64,000 bases of DNA from Dromiciops gliroides (GCF_019393635.1 NC_057861.1:377380315-377444314); one strand, 5' to 3'; positions 35,601 to 48,936 are shown, numbered from the stretch's first letter. Translations and numbers: made by a program. The notes: generated by a model not told the origin, from the letters alone.

Positions 35601-37150
35601 TTTTATTGTTATCAAGTATTGATGTATGTATGTGCTTGAGAGAAACATGAAATATTTTACCCTGAGCCAGTTAAGTTTGTTCTTCCTAGGGAAGAAAAGA
35701 ACAATAGCAATCTTTCATCAGAGTCCTTTCTGTTCATTTACTTCAGGAGTCACTCTGGGCTAATCAACAGGATTCCCAGACATTTCTGAAATAGCAAAGA
35801 TCATAGACTAAATGGTCATTATGCCATGGTTTCTATTCCATAAAACTTAGAAATGAAGTTGTCAAAAAGTAATCAATATCCTTGGGAATATCTTCAAAAT
35901 TATGTGGGTTCTGCTCCAAACTTCTCTATGTAAGACACAATGCATGAATAAAATATACACAGTATATCAGGCTAAAACAATCTCAGTTCATCACTCAAGT
36001 AAAAGGAGGTTATATTCAAAGACAAAGAGTAGTTCCAAGTTCTTTCAATGTAATGAGTCTGTGATATTTATTCAAGAGCAACACTGTTGAGTCTCCTAAA
36101 GATAGTTTTGCTCTTAACAACTACTTTAAGGCATTTCCAAGGCTTCTTGTATGAAGTTTTGCAAACTGGATAGCTGAAAAAAATGTAGGTAAATTTACTG
36201 GGTGAAAAAGTAAACTTTTGAATTCTTATACGGATTTTTTCCTTTTTTCAAAGGAAATTCTTACAGGGAGAATGATTTATAAAATTCATCAAGGGGTTGA
36301 TTTCAATATTAAGCATTGCACATGAATAAGTGCAATTGAACATTTTCCCCACAATCAAACCATTTCTGTGGTGCTATTTTATAACATATAAAGGATCAGA
36401 GTTAATGTGGAAATATTCTTAGATATTTTAATATATTAATAACTAAAAGGACTTTTTAATGTAAACAATATTCATAAAATGCATTTAACTATTTATTTTG
36501 AATAAAGTAATTTGTCTTTGCAATTTACAAGTGAATGTTAGTAAGCTGTATAAGTGTTCTACCAATAATGCTGTTTTTATTTTAGAATATAATGTCTTTA
36601 ATTTCTCCTATGGTTATTAAAATTAAGTTGTATTGAGGAACTGAAAGAAATGGATCAAGAAAATGTTTGCCAGACTCTTTAATACTAATATGATAAAAGT
36701 TCTCTTCTTCTGATTCTGTGAAACATGCTACTTTCAAAACTTTTTTGTAATCTATTGTCAAAATAGACACAAAAATATATGGGTAATAAATATAGTTGAT
36801 GTGGCTTGAACAAACTGATGCAAATGATGTATTGATGAAAGTGGTCTAGAGGGGTAGAGGAGGGTGGGTGAATTAAACAACTTCCTATTCAAAGATCCTA
36901 CTGCTGATAGTGATTGATTTTAATATGACTGAAAAGATTCATGCAGAGCAGTGTTATGCACATAGTACATTCACAGATTTTCCTTTGATTGTATTCTATA
37001 TCCTCCACTTCTCTATTTGATAGCCTCTCAACATTTTCTTTTAATTTGAATTCTCTTTTATATTCTTTTACTTAAAAGATCCATTCACTCTCTGTATTGC
37101 TATTTTGGATTTGTGATTTTTATCATTATTTTCCCTGAAAAAACCCAAAA
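35601..37150. other. No gene or clear repeat recognised
   Basis: AT-rich, repeat-poor stretch; no coding signal. Confidence 0.5.
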
Positions 37151-37154
37151 TCAT

Positions 37155-37406
37155 TATGGTTTTTCACTAGTTTTAATTGTGTCCAACTCCTCATGACACA
37201 TTTGGGGATTTCTTTGCAAAGATACTGGAGTGCTTTACCATTTCCATCTTCTGCTCACTTTAGACATGAGGAAACTGAGGAAAATGGGGTTAAGTGACTT
37301 TCTCAGAATCACAGAGCTAATATCTGAGGATAAATTTGATCTCTGGAAGATGAGTTTTCCTCACTTGAGGCTTGGTGCTCTATACTCTTTGACACCTAGC
37401 TGCCCA
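37155..37406 (-). repeat. CORE-SINE with 'gtgtccaactcctcatgac' tail region, minus strand
   Basis: Contains 'ggatttctttgcaaagatac', 'gaggaaactgaggaaaatgg', the reversed core, and the head ending cacctagctgccc. A second SINE type, distinct from the A-tailed one. Confidence 0.75.
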
Positions 37407-37769
37407 TAATACTTTACTATTATTACTTTTTTATTTCTAGAATCCTTTAATTTGAATTAAGTATACCTTTTTTCTTTATAACAATTAGGAAAAATGGAAT
37501 AAGAATATTTATTTCTTGATGAATGAATCTTTAGAACTCTTTTCTAAAGGACAGTATCACATAATTGATTTAAGGATATATTTCTTTCCGTGTTATAATC
37601 TAAACTTGGTGTCTGTAAATATTTGCTCTTCCTTCCCTCTCTCTCTCTTTCCTTTCTTCCTTCCTTCCTTGTTTCTTTTTTTCATTTTTCCCCCTCCTTT
37701 ATTTCCTCAATGTTTTCATGCATGCATGCTTCTATGTAGTGTGACTGTATGTTTACTATATATGTGATG

Positions 37770-38420
37770 AAAAGTGTGGTAGAAAAAAGGGATTAGACTG
37801 TCTGCCAAACTGAAAGTCTAGAGAGCCACTGTATGAGCCCATTGCTGTACACCTGTGAAACCTGTACAGTAAAAGAGTGCCATTACAAGAAAATGAATCA
37901 CTTCAATTTGAATTGTCTTTGGAAGATTCTGAAGTTTACCTGACATGATAAGCTACCATATATGGAGGTCCTTCCTTGAACTACCCTGACAAGCATTTAA
38001 ATTCTACTGCAGAGTGTCCAACTCTGATGGACTGGCCACATTAAAATGCTAAAATACACTTGCCTAAAATACCATTTATTGGAGTGATACAAGGACATTC
38101 TCAAGGTTTCTCAAGAAGTTTGGAATTGACTGAATGACATAGGAGACACTGGTACAGGAACATCCAGCATGAAATGATCTTATCAGAAAAGGTGCCATAC
38201 TCTATGAGCAAAGCAGGATTGAAGTAGCTCAAAAGAAACATGAGATTTTCAAATTTAGAGAATCTACCCCAAATATCCACATAGACTATTTATGCTTGAA
38301 CTGTGCTAGAGAATTCCAAGTTCATATTAGTCTGATCAACCACAGACAGACACACTCTAACTTGACTCTACCATCGTGATGCCATTTTGATCCTCTTAGA
38401 ATGAATTACAACAACCAACA
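37770..38420 (+). mobile_element. RTE-type LINE 3' end, plus strand
   Basis: In shifting frames the text encodes an RTE reverse transcriptase C-terminus (TGHIKML-like, atgagcaaagcaggattgaa) and a terminal zinc-finger-like motif (ctgtgctagagaattcc, gatcaaccacagacag). It ends 'gatcctcttagaatgaatta' then 'caacaacc', the RTE 3' end that also forms the tail of the SINEs at 28640 and 46296. Broken. Confidence 0.8.
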
Positions 38421-38424
38421 ATTT

Positions 38425-38610
38425 CCTTGGTATAGAGGATTCAAGAAACATTTCTTAAGTCCTACTACATATCAAGCACTGTGTTATTTCCTGAAAATAC
38501 AAATAAGCAAAAGAAAGATAGCCTCTGCATTCAAAGAGCTTTCAACCTAATCAGAGAAGTTAATACACAAAAGGAAACTAGGAGGTCAGGTTGGCCAGAC
38601 ATTAAGGACA
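38425..38610 (+). repeat. Old interspersed repeat, L2/L3-like consensus
   Basis: 'catatcaagcactgtgttat', 'gcattcaaagagctttcaac'. Same family as 14520-14650. Classification uncertain. Confidence 0.4.
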
Positions 38611-39065
38611 CAGTGTGGTGGTATTTTGTTGCAAAGGGTTCATACTAAGTAGAGCTACAGATAGAAAGATGAGTGAGCTTCAAAGTACCATCCTACCCTT
38701 TCTTTTTTCTTTTTTTAATTTACTTATTTTAGTTTTCAACCTTTGTTTAGATAAGATTTCCAATTTCAATTTTTTTCTCCCTCCCTCCCCTCCCTGCCCC
38801 CATCCCCTAAACAGCAGGTAATCTGATATACAACATTAAACATATTTTTTCATTAGTCATGTTATATAAGAAGAATCAGAGCAAGAAGGAAAAGCCTCAA
38901 AAAAGAAAAACAGCAACAAAAACAAAAGAGATAATATGGTCCAATTTGCATACATATTAAAAAAGTTTCTTTTCTTTTTTTTTTTCTGGATTTGGAGAGT
39001 TTTTTTCATCATGAGTCCCTTAGAACTTTCTTGTACCATTGTATTGGTGAGAAGAATCTAGTCTA

Positions 39066-42000
39066 TCACAGTTGATCAACACATAATGTTGATAATACTG
39101 TGCACAATGTTCTCCTGGTTCTGCTCATCTCACTCATCATGAGCCCATGCAAGACTCTCCAGCTTTCTCTGAACGCCTCATACTCATTGTTTCTTACAGC
39201 ACAATAGTATTCCATTACATTCATATACCACAACTTGTTCATCCATTCCCCAATTGATGGGCATCCCCTCAACTTCCAATTCCTTGCCACCACAAAAAGA
39301 GCAACTACAAATATTTTTATACATGTGGGTCCTTTTCCCCTTTCCATGATCTCTTTGGAGAAAAGACCCAAAAGTGGTATTAGTGGGTCAAAGGATATGC
39401 ACAGCTTTATCGCCCTTTGGACATAATTCCAAATTGCTCTGCAGAATGGTTGGATCAGTTCACAGCTCCATCAACAATGCATTAGTGTTCCAAATGTTCC
39501 ACAGCTTCTCCAACATTTATTATTTTCCTTTTTTCTCATTTTAGCCCATCTGATAGGTGTCAGGTGGTACCTCAGAGTTGTTTTAATTTCCATTTCTCTA
39601 ATCAATAGTGACAGAGTGTTTTTTCATACAGGAATAGATAGCTTTGATTTATTCATCAGGAAACTGTCTGTTCATATCCTTTGACCATTTCTCAATTGGG
39701 GAACGACTTGGATCCTTAAAAATTTGATTTAGTTCCCTATATATTGTTAAAATGAGGCCTTTATCAGGAGTACTGGCCATAAATATTGTTTCCCAGTTTT
39801 TTGTATCCCTTCTACTTTTGGATGCATTGCTTCTGCTTGTACAAAAACTTTTTAATTTAATGTAATCAAAATCATCCATTTTGCTTTTCATAATATCCTC
39901 TATCTCTTGTTTGGTCATAAACTGCTCTCCTTTCCAAAGATCTGAAAGGCAGACTATTCCTCCTTCTCCTAATTTACCTATGGTATCACCTCTTATATCT
40001 AAATCATGAACCCATTTTGACCTTATTTTAGTATAAGGTGTAAGATGTTGGTCTATGCCTAATTTCTGCCATACTATCTTCCAGTTTTTCCAGCAATTTT
40101 TGTCAAATGCTGAGTTCCTATTCCAGAAACTGGAATCTTTTTGGTTTATCAAACACTACATTACTAATGTCATTTACTATTATGTCTCCTGTGCCTAGCC
40201 AATTGCATTGATCCTCCATTCTATTTCTTAGCCAGTACCAGATAGTTTTGATGACTGCCACTTTATAGCAAAGCTCCACATTTGGTACAGCTAACCCATA
40301 TTCCTGTGCAATATTTTTAAAATCCCCCTGATATTTTTGACCTTTTGTTTTTCCAGATGAATTTTGTGATTATTTTTTCTAGCTCTATGAAATATTTTTT
40401 TAGGTATTCTTATTGGTATGGCACTGAATAAGTAAATTAATTTAGGTAGAATTGTCATTTTTACTATATTAGCTCTGCCTATCCATGAGTAATTGAAATC
40501 TTTCCAATTATTTGGATCTGATTTGATTTGTGTGAAAAGTGTTTTGTAATTGTGTTCATAGAGTTCCTGGGTTTGTCTTGGCAAGTAGACTCCCAAGTAT
40601 TTTATATTATCTACCATTACTTTAAATGGAATTGCTCTTTTTACCTCTTGCTGCTGGACTTTGTTGGTCATGTAAAGAAATGCTGATAATTTATGTGGAT
40701 TTGTTTTATGTCCCGCTACTTTGCTAAAGCTGTTAATTGTTTCAAATAATTATTAAGTTGATTCTCTAAGTATATCATCATATCATCTGCCAATAGTGAT
40801 AGTGTTGTGACCCCCTTGCCTATTCTAATTCCTTTAATTCTTTTTTCTTCTCTGATTGCTAAAGCTAACATTTCTAGTACAATATTGAATAATAGAGGTG
40901 ATAAATGGACATCCCTATTTCACCCCTGATCTTATTGGGAAGGCTTCTAACTTATCTCCATTACATACAATGCTTGCTGATGGTTTTAGTAGATACTGCT
41001 TATTATTTTAAGGAAAGCTCCACCTATTCCTAAGCTCTCTAGCATTTTTATTAGAAATGGGTGCTGTATTTTGTCAAAAGCTTTCTCTGCATCTATTGAG
41101 ATAATCATATGATTTTGGTTAGTTTTCTTATTGATGTGGTTGATTATGTTAATAGCTTTCCTAATGTTGAACCAGCCCTGCATTCCTGGTATAAATCCCA
41201 CCTGGTCATACTATATTATCCTGGTGATGACTTGCTGTAATCTCCTTGCTAATATCTTATTTAAGATTTTAGCATCAATATTCATTAGGGAAATTGGTCT
41301 ATAATTTTCTTTCTCTGTTTTTGCTCTGCCTGGTTTTGGTATCACCACCATATTTGTGTGATAAAAAAAATTTGGTAGGACTCCTTCACCTATTTGTCCA
41401 AATAATTTGTATAATGTTGGAATTAATTGTTCTTTAAATGGTTGTTAGAATTCACCAGTAAAGCCATCTGGCCCTGGGGATTTTTTCTTAGGGAGTTCAT
41501 TAATGGCTTGTTCAATTTCTTTTTCTAATATGGGCTCATTTAAGGGTTTTATTTCCCTTCAGTTAACCTGGGCAGTTTGTATTTTTGTAAATATTTATCC
41601 AATTCATTTAGATTGGCAAATTTATTGGCATATGGTTTGTCAAAATAATTCTTAATTATTGATTTAATTTTCACTTCATTGGTGGTAACAACACCCCTTT
41701 CATTTTTGTTACTGGTAATTTGTTCTTCTACTTTCTTTTTTTAATCAAATTAACCAATATTTTATCTATTTTATTGTTTTTTTCAGAAAAATAGCTCTTA
41801 GTTTTATTGATTAATTCTATAGTTTTTTTGCTTTCAATTTTATTAATTTTTCCTCTAATCTTCAGGATCTCTAGTTTAGTATCTAATTGGGAATTTCTAA
41901 TTTGTTCTTTCTCCAGCTTTTTAAGTTGCATGCCCAATTCATCGATCTTCTCTTTCTCTTTTTTATTCACGTAAGCAGTTAGAGCTGTAAATTTTCCCCT

Positions 42001-42870
42001 AAGCACTGCTTTAGCTGCATCCCATAGATTTTGGTATGTTGTCTCATTATTGTCATTCTCTTGGATAAAGTTATTGATTGTTTCTATGATTTGTTGTTTG
42101 ACCCATTCCTTCTTTAGAATGAAATGATTTAGTTTCCAATTGATTTTCAGTCTACCTTTCCATGGCTCTTTATTACATGTAATTTTTATTGCATCATGAT
42201 CTGAGAAGGATACATTTACTATTTCTGCCTTTCTACATTTGACTATCATGTTTTTGTGCCCTTATACATAGTTAATTTTTGAAAATGTGCCATGTACTGC
42301 TGAGAAAAAGGTATATTCCTTTCTATCCCCATTCAGTTTTCTCCAGACATCTATTATGTATAACTTTTCTATTAATCTATTCACCTCTTTCACTTCTTTC
42401 TTATTTATTTTGTGGCTAGATTTATCTAATTCTGAGATGGGAAGATTCAGATCCCCACTAGTATAGTATTACTGCCTAATTCCTCTTGTAATTCATTTAA
42501 CTTCTCTAAGAATTTGGATGCTATACCACATGGTGCATACATATATAATATTGATATTACTTCATTATCTATAGTTCCTTTTAGCAAGATGTAGTTTCTT
42601 TCCTTATCTCTTTTAATAAGATCTATTTTTGCTCGTGCTTTGTCTGAGATAAGGAATGCTAACCCAACTTTTTTGACTTTAGCTGAAGCATAATATATTT
42701 CTGCTCCAGCCATTTACCTTTACTCTGTGTGTATCTCTCTGCTTCAAATGTGTTTCTTGTAAGCAGCATATTGTAGGATTCTGGTTTTTAGTCTACTCTG
42801 CAATTCATTTCCATTTTATAGCAGAGTTCATCCCATTCACATTCACACTTATTATTACTAACTATCTATT
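39066..42870 (-). pseudogene. L1 ORF2 (endonuclease/reverse transcriptase), broken
   Basis: ORF2 protein nicks DNA and copies L1 RNA by target-primed reverse transcription. Visible in order: an endonuclease remnant with CLQETHL coded near 42745-42765; more endonuclease (ILYMYAPCG, 42447-42713); the linker region (41728-42249); an RT segment with [15 protein letters not shown] (~41050-41100); an active-site block reading LADDMMIY (~40770-40800), where most L1s have FADD; a further domain (40291-40671, YLGVYLPRQTQELYE); and the C-terminal region (39649-40152 and 39066-39371) ending CVDQL. At least five frameshifts or stops separate these open pieces, so no functional product is expected. Length (~3.8 kb) matches a complete ORF2. 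Confidence 0.9.
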
Positions 42871-43546
42871 CCCCTCCATTCTATTTACCCACTTGGTACT
42901 TTTTTGCCCTTCTTTCACCCTATTCTTCTTCACCAATGTTTTGCTTCTTACCCCTTCGTCCACCAATCTGCCCTTGCTTTTTATCACCCCCCCCTTTTCT
43001 TTACCCTTTTCTCCCTTGCTTTTGTCCTACCTTCTATCAGTCCCCCCTTTTTCCTTCCCCTTTTACTTCCCTAGAGAATGAGCTAAGTGTCTTTATCTAA
43101 ATGAACATATGTTATTTGCTCTTTGAATCAAATCTTGTGAGAGTAGGGTTGAAACAATGCTCACCCCTCCCTTCTTTCCCTCTATTGTAATAAGTTTTTT
43201 TTTCACCTCTTCATATGATGTAATTCATCCCATTCCACCTCCCCTTTCCTCTTCTCCCCATAGACTCCCTTTTTAACCCCTTAATTTTCTTTGTATCATC
43301 ACATCAAAGACAATTTATATTTATACCCTCTGTGTATAGTCCTTCTGTCTGCCCAAATACATTTAACGTTCTCAAGAGTTATAAGTATTATCTTCCCATG
43401 TAGGGATGTAAAGAGTTTAACCTAATTTTTCCTCTCTGTTTACCTTTTTAAACTTCTCTTGAGTCTTTTATGTTAAGATCAAATTTTCTATTCGGTTCTG
43501 GTCTTTTCCTTTGGAAACCTTGAAAGTCCCCAATGTCATTGAATGT

Positions 43547-44599
43547 TCATCTTTTCCCCTGAAAGAGAATGTTCAGTTTTCCTGGGTAATAGATTCTTGG
43601 CTGCAATCCAAGCTCTTTTGCCTTCCAGAATATCATACTCCAAGCTTTGTGGTCCTTTAATGTTGAAGCTGCCAGGTCCTGAGCATTCTTGAGTATGGGT
43701 CCATGATATTTGAATGGCTTCTTTCTGGCTGCTTGGAGCATTTTCTCCTTCACCTGACAATTCTGGAATTTGGCTACAATATTCCTTGGGGTTTTCCTTT
43801 TGGGGTCTCTTTCTGGAGGTAACTGGTGGAGTCTTTCAATGATGATTTTGTCCTCTGATTCTATAATATCAGGGCAGTTTTCCTTAATAATTTCCTGGAA
43901 TATGGAATTCCTTTTCTCATCATGGCTTTCAGGCAGTCCGATGATTTTCAGATTGTCTCTCCTGGATCTGTTTTCCAGATCAGTTGGCATCCTAATGAGG
44001 TATTTCACATTTTCTTCTATTTTTTCATTCTTTTTATTCTGCTTGACTGATTCAGGGTTTCTCATGGATTCCTTATCTTCCAACTGTCCAATTTTAATTT
44101 TTAAGTCATTGTTTTCTTCAATGAAATTATGCACCTTTATTTTTTCCATTTTGCCAGATGAATTTTTTAAGGAATTGTTTTCTTCAGTCATTCTTTGTGC
44201 TTCTTTTTCCAAGCTGCTGATTCTTTTTTCATAATTTTCTTGTTTTGCTTTCATTCATCTCCCCATTTTTTCTCCTACATCTCTGAAATGATTTTGGAAA
44301 TCCTTTTTGAGCTCTCTTCCCAGTTTTTCTTCTACCACTCTCAATTGATTTTTAAAATCTTTTTTGAGCTTTTCAAGGAAGGGTTTTTGTTCTTGAGACC
44401 AATTCACCTTCCTTCTTGAAGCTTCACATGGAAGCAATTTGAGAGTATTGTCCTCATCTGAGTTTGTGTTTGCCTCTTCACTTGTGATATAGAAGCTCTC
44501 AATGGAGAGGGCTCTTTTTTGCTTCTTACTCATACTGAAGCTTATTTCTTTCTTTCTTTCTTTATTGTTTAGGTTGAGGTCTGCTCTGGGGGGCACCAA
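43547..44599 (-). pseudogene. L1 ORF1 (RNA-binding protein), one in-frame stop
   Basis: ORF1p is the trimeric coiled-coil RNA-binding protein of the L1 particle. The frame from ATG at 44599 to the stop at 43547 is 350 codons, interrupted by one TGA at 44255-44257; both sides are in the same frame. The N-terminal part carries two similar LKKDF-NQLR / LKKDF-NHFR segments. The middle is coiled coil (NDLKIKIGQLEDKE). The C-terminal half contains the RRM/CTD-type text RRDNLKIIGLPES and ERLHQLPPERDPKRKTPRNI. The end (LNILFQGKR) seems slightly short of the usual C-terminus. Very near intact, in contrast to ORF2. Confidence 0.9.
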
Positions 44600-45125
44600 G
44601 GTCCCTGTTTTTAGCTCCTTGTGCTGGGGTATAAGGGCTGTGTCACTGGCTTTTTACACTGAAGCCTCTATGGTGTGTGGATTTCCCCTGCCCTGGACTC
44701 CCTGTCTGAGCTCGCTTAGATCAGTGGTCTTAGTCACATCTATCCTGTCCATGGCCCTCCAGCTGGCAACCTGCCCTCTCGGCTGGTGCAGGTGAAACCA
44801 CTGTTCTGCTTTGCCACTGGCTTGTGAGCCACAATCCAGGGGCCTCAGTTGCTCGGCTGTGGCCAACAGCTTCCTGCTCACTTGCCCTCACCCCCTCGGC
44901 TCTGTGCTGCTGCCCTGCACCTTCCTTTTGCCCGAGTCAGATCAACCTTTCCTGAAGTCTTCTAAATTATCTCTGCTTGGAAGACTGTGTCTCTGTCTCT
45001 TTAAAGGTTCTGTAGTTTCAGAATCCATCCAGAGGTTTGATTTAACATTCTTTTTGAGGGAACAGAAGGAGAGCTCAGGCAGCATGCTGATTCCTCTCCG
45101 CCATATTGGCTCTCCCCCTGGCCAC
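44600..45125 (-). promoter_or_regulatory. L1 5' UTR (internal promoter region)
   Basis: GC-richer than its surroundings. The minus strand begins near agccaatatggcggagagga, which includes CAATATGGCGG, resembling a YY1-type site (AANATGGC) as found at the start of human L1. That role is inferred by analogy. Long frames across it (for example 44811-45143 plus) are not L1 proteins. Confidence 0.65.
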
Positions 45126-45141
45126 CCATCCTACCATTTCT

Positions 45142-46295
45142 AAAGGAAAGCTCTCATAATTCCTGGTGAAGTAACTTATTTTACCAGTGCAAATGAGCAA
45201 CTACTCTTGAATGTATATTTGTGGCACTAAATCAATTGCCCAGGGTAACAGTCATTTTGCATCATTGGCATGTCTTTGACCCAGTCTTCCAGGCCTGGAG
45301 GCCAGATCTCTCTCCATTTCTCTCACAGTTTACTCTCCTATAAATGATAACTGAAAATAAGACAAATATAACATTTTACATGTATTTTTCTAATTAAAAA
45401 TATCAGTATGTGATAGATTGCTTGACTGATTTAATCCTTATACTAAAAAGTAGTTATTTCATGTTTTATTATCATCATTTTAAAAATGAGGAACAGGAGA
45501 CAGAAGATTAAATAGATATTGCTTTGGTCATTAAATTATTGTACTAGAAAAGGGTTTCAAATCCAGGTACCTCGACTTCAGTTCCAGTGTTCATTCTCCT
45601 TAACCACACTACTTCTCATGGCAAAATATTAGCTAATCAATTTTGTTGGTAACACTATAAATACCGAGTTTTTGACAGATCTACCGTTGTTCTCGACTCC
45701 AATTTGTCTTACACACTGATGTGTAATTTAACTTCCTAATATATTATTTCCATTTTTTCATTTGCCGAACATAAACTTTTGAAGATTATTCTTTGGTCAC
45801 ATGATTTTCAATGTACTTCACAGTCAGAATCAAAATTATCTTTCTAAAGGTTTCCTATTAATTACATTTCAAAAATTATCTACTACAGTCAATCTGATTC
45901 TCTCAGTGTTATCTGAACATAACTTTTCTCATTTCCTCTTCTAAATCTATAACACTTCATATTTTCCTTATTTCCTCTCCTGTATGACTCTTTCACTTCT
46001 TAAAAGTTAAAAATCAAGCATAACTTCTCTGTGAATCATCAATTGGCTACCACATCATACAATGATTTCTCCTTCATCTGAATTCATTATTGACTATCCT
46101 TATGCAATAACTTATTTTGTTGTCTTCTACTTTAATCAATTTTTATTCTAGATATGCCATGCTTTCTAAATTAGTTATAAGCTTCTTGAAGTAAAAGTTG
46201 CCTATTATGAACATTTAAAAGCATTGAATAAATACATTTGTTTAACTGTTTTTAAGTTATTAGATAGAGTGAAATATGAGCTTAGTTGTTCTTTG
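45142..46295. other. No gene recognised; possible MIR remnant
   Basis: 45450-45590 has a faint MIR-like core (aaaaatgaggaacaggagac). The rest is unassigned AT-rich DNA. Confidence 0.4.
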
Positions 46296-46575
46296 GCCTT
46301 CATTTTTGAAGAGGACCATGACAGATGTCATGACTTACAATGAACTGGATTTAAATGAGTAAGGGCTGTGCAAAGTCATGAGCCTTGCTTTCTCCTCCAG
46401 AGCCAGCTGGATGCAATAGTAAGATATATTCTCAACATGACTGGATATGGCCCTGGATGGTTAAGGCAATTGGGGTTAAGTGACTTGCCCAGGGTGATAC
46501 AGCTAATAAGTGGTCAAATCTGAATTCAGGTTCTCTGAACTTCACGGTCAGTGCTCTTTTCTCAGGACCCCCAAG
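46296..46575 (-). repeat. RTE-tailed CORE-SINE, minus strand
   Basis: Left end gttgttctttggccttcatt then ttgaagaggaccatgacag is the reversed RTE 3' end seen at 38390-38420. Then come 'tctcctccagagccagctgg', the reversed core (gggttaagtgacttgcccag) and the head region. Confidence 0.85.
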
Positions 46576-46579
46576 CTCA

Positions 46580-48380
46580 CCCTTGTGAGCTTAGTATTGT
46601 TGTAAAACAACTACATTACTGAATGAAATTTTCAAATATTTATCATTGAATGTCCAGAGTGACATTGAAAAGGATACATGAATTGGGATACTTTAAATAA
46701 ATAATTTCAGTTATACTTCCTAATAACCTTAGTATGTAAAATTTCAAATGGGCTCATGAAATTATTGTTTTTGTTGTTTTTTATCAGTGTTATCAACACA
46801 TTGAAGATATTTTCCAGTGTTCAAAGGATGTTCCCCTCACACCCTGGTTTTAAAATTATAGTACACACATGGTAACAAAATAAAGAAATTTCTAAAGATG
46901 CCAATGATAATGTGTTTTAATGAAAATAATTAGGCCTTATTTCTACTGAACAAGGGAAAAAGTGAACTAGTATTGTGCTTAACAAAATATCTCTGAGATA
47001 AAATTCAATTAATAAGAGCATGATAGCTTATAATAAAGTATACATGATTATATTAGAATACATGAAAGAATCACAAAACTAATTTATTATTTCTTTTAAA
47101 TTATGTCATTCAACAATTTGCATGACTTCAACATACAGACATGTAGAAGATATCATTGTTTTTGTAATATTTTGACAAATGTTAAGGAATCACGCAATTC
47201 AAACTTCAGTGAAGTGTCTCTGTTAGATGAAGAACAAAATATAATTAGCTAAATCAATGAGAACTGGTTTAAACTATCCACATGTGCTTAAGAAGCTTGA
47301 AATTGTACTATCCAAAGTTTTCTTAATTTGTATTTTTAATTTATATAATGTCTCTGTGTAATTAGAGAATCCATTAAAATGCATATATGGTTATTTAAAT
47401 TCAATGAAAATGTGATTATACATTACAATTTAATTGTGTTTTTAATTAGCAAATTTAATTGATATAATTTCCACTTAACTTTAAAGTTTAATATTGGTGT
47501 CTCTTATTTTGTGTAGCAATTGATATGTGATATATTCAGTTTTAGAACTTTAAAACCTTGAGAATGAGTATTCCAAGAGAAATATGTAGAGACTTCTTAT
47601 ATGTAGCTCTACTTTTTATTCGTGTTAACCAGATTTTTAGAAACTGATCAATTACACTAATTCCCAATTGAATTATGCAAATGTCTTACACAGAGTTAGA
47701 ATGCTATAATATGGAATCATTTCTTGTAAATCTGATATCAGAAGTGACAAATGACATTTCAAACTCCATTGTTTTGAACTGTGAACTAAGACATTGAGAT
47801 ATATACTCCCAGATCAACTATGCCAACTGTTTTGTCATCTATTTTTAATGATGATCTTTTAAAAGTTTTAATTGATATTGATATTTCATTAGAGAATTAA
47901 ATATTTAGCCCTAAGGGTTTATCATGAAAATGGTTGAATAGCAGAAAAGCTTCATGTGTTTATGAATGCCATTTTTTGGAAACTGGATGTATTTGGATAT
48001 TTTTTCTCTACAATTTAATTATTTATTGGATTTATCCCTCATAAAAAAAAAATTAGGTCCATTCAGTAACTGAAAATGTATATTCACTAGTGGCAAGATA
48101 TTCACAACAGCAATATATCAGTATAATTATAATAGAAATACCTGAAAAAAATTTAGGCTTTTTTTTTTTCCACCAGGCATAACAAATAAGAGAATTATTT
48201 AGAAACAAGCATGCAGATTTTTTCCAAAGAAGCTAGAATTTGGCTGGTAGATTGCATAGAAATCAAGCCTGTTTTCCTTATTCCTAATGAATAAGAATTC
48301 CATAATCCATTATGACAACGTCTGAACTAATGCAATTCTTTTGAAATCCTTTGAACATTTAATGTTATGTTTTGAAGATC
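46580..48380. other. Long repeat-poor AT-rich stretch
   Basis: I see no SINE, LINE or LTR and no coding frame in 1.8 kb, unusual for this window. It is rich in TAATTA/AATTAG-type motifs, especially 47330-47480. A non-coding conserved region is possible; this cannot be judged from one sequence. Confidence 0.45.
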
Positions 48381-48545
48381 AGATGATCATATGTTTCAAG
48401 TTAAAAGGGACTTTGGGGGACACCTTATCCAATGCTCTCACTTTAGAGATGATGATATGGAGAACCAGAGAGGATAAATAAATTTCCTAAATCAGACAGT
48501 TATTAAATGCCAAATAATAATATAAAAAAAGTCTTGATAACCCAA
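48380..48545 (+). repeat. Old MIR-like SINE
   Basis: 'aagttaaaagggactttggg', 'ctttagagatgatgatatgg', 'agttattaaatgcc' follow the worn 'ggaagggacct...acagatgaggaaactgag' consensus. Confidence 0.5.
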
Positions 48546-48746
48546 GTTCTCTGTTTTTTGTTTCTTCACTCTTTCCTCTGTGTGCATGAATGATTAACTG
48601 AAGGATTTAGTTATAACTACATTTAATGACCATTGTATTAAGTTTTGTTGAGTACAGATAGAAAGTGAAGACAATCTCTTATTTAAAGAAACTAACACTC
48701 TAATGCTGGAGATAAGACATATATGGAAATTTCAGGTATACATTAT

Positions 48747-48905
48747 TATTTTTTTTTTTGGTTGGGCAATGAGGGTTAAGTGACTTGCCTAGTATCACAC
48801 AGCTAGTAAGTGTCAAGTGTCTGAGACAGGGTTTGAACTTATGTCTTCCTGACTCCAGGCCCAGTGCTCTATCCACTGTGCCACCTAGCTGCCACCTAGC
48901 CGCCC
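48747..48905 (-). repeat. A-tailed CORE-SINE, minus strand
   Basis: T-run, reversed core and head. The head end is duplicated (cacctagctgccacctagcc). Confidence 0.95.
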
Positions 48906-48936
48906 TCTGTAGGTTACTTTTAAAGTTTCCATTTTC

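Larger units (their letters stand above)
38704..45125 (-). mobile_element. Full-length L1 (LINE-1), minus strand
   Basis: A 6.4 kb element with all parts in order on the minus strand: 5' UTR (~45125-44600, starting with an agccaatatggcggagagg motif), ORF1 (44599-43547), spacer (~43546-42870), ORF2 (~42870-39066) and 3' UTR with pyrimidine-rich block and tail (39065-38704). Flanking sequences ccatcctaccctttct (38688-38703) and ccatcctaccatttct (45126-45141) form a 16-bp target duplication with one mismatch. Complete length and a preserved duplication argue for a fairly recent insertion, yet ORF2 is broken many times. It is the best local reference for the other LINE fragments. Confidence 0.95.

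Noticed and set aside
43770..44234. 154-codon plus-strand frame
   Set aside because: Exact antisense shadow of the L1 ORF1 coiled-coil region.
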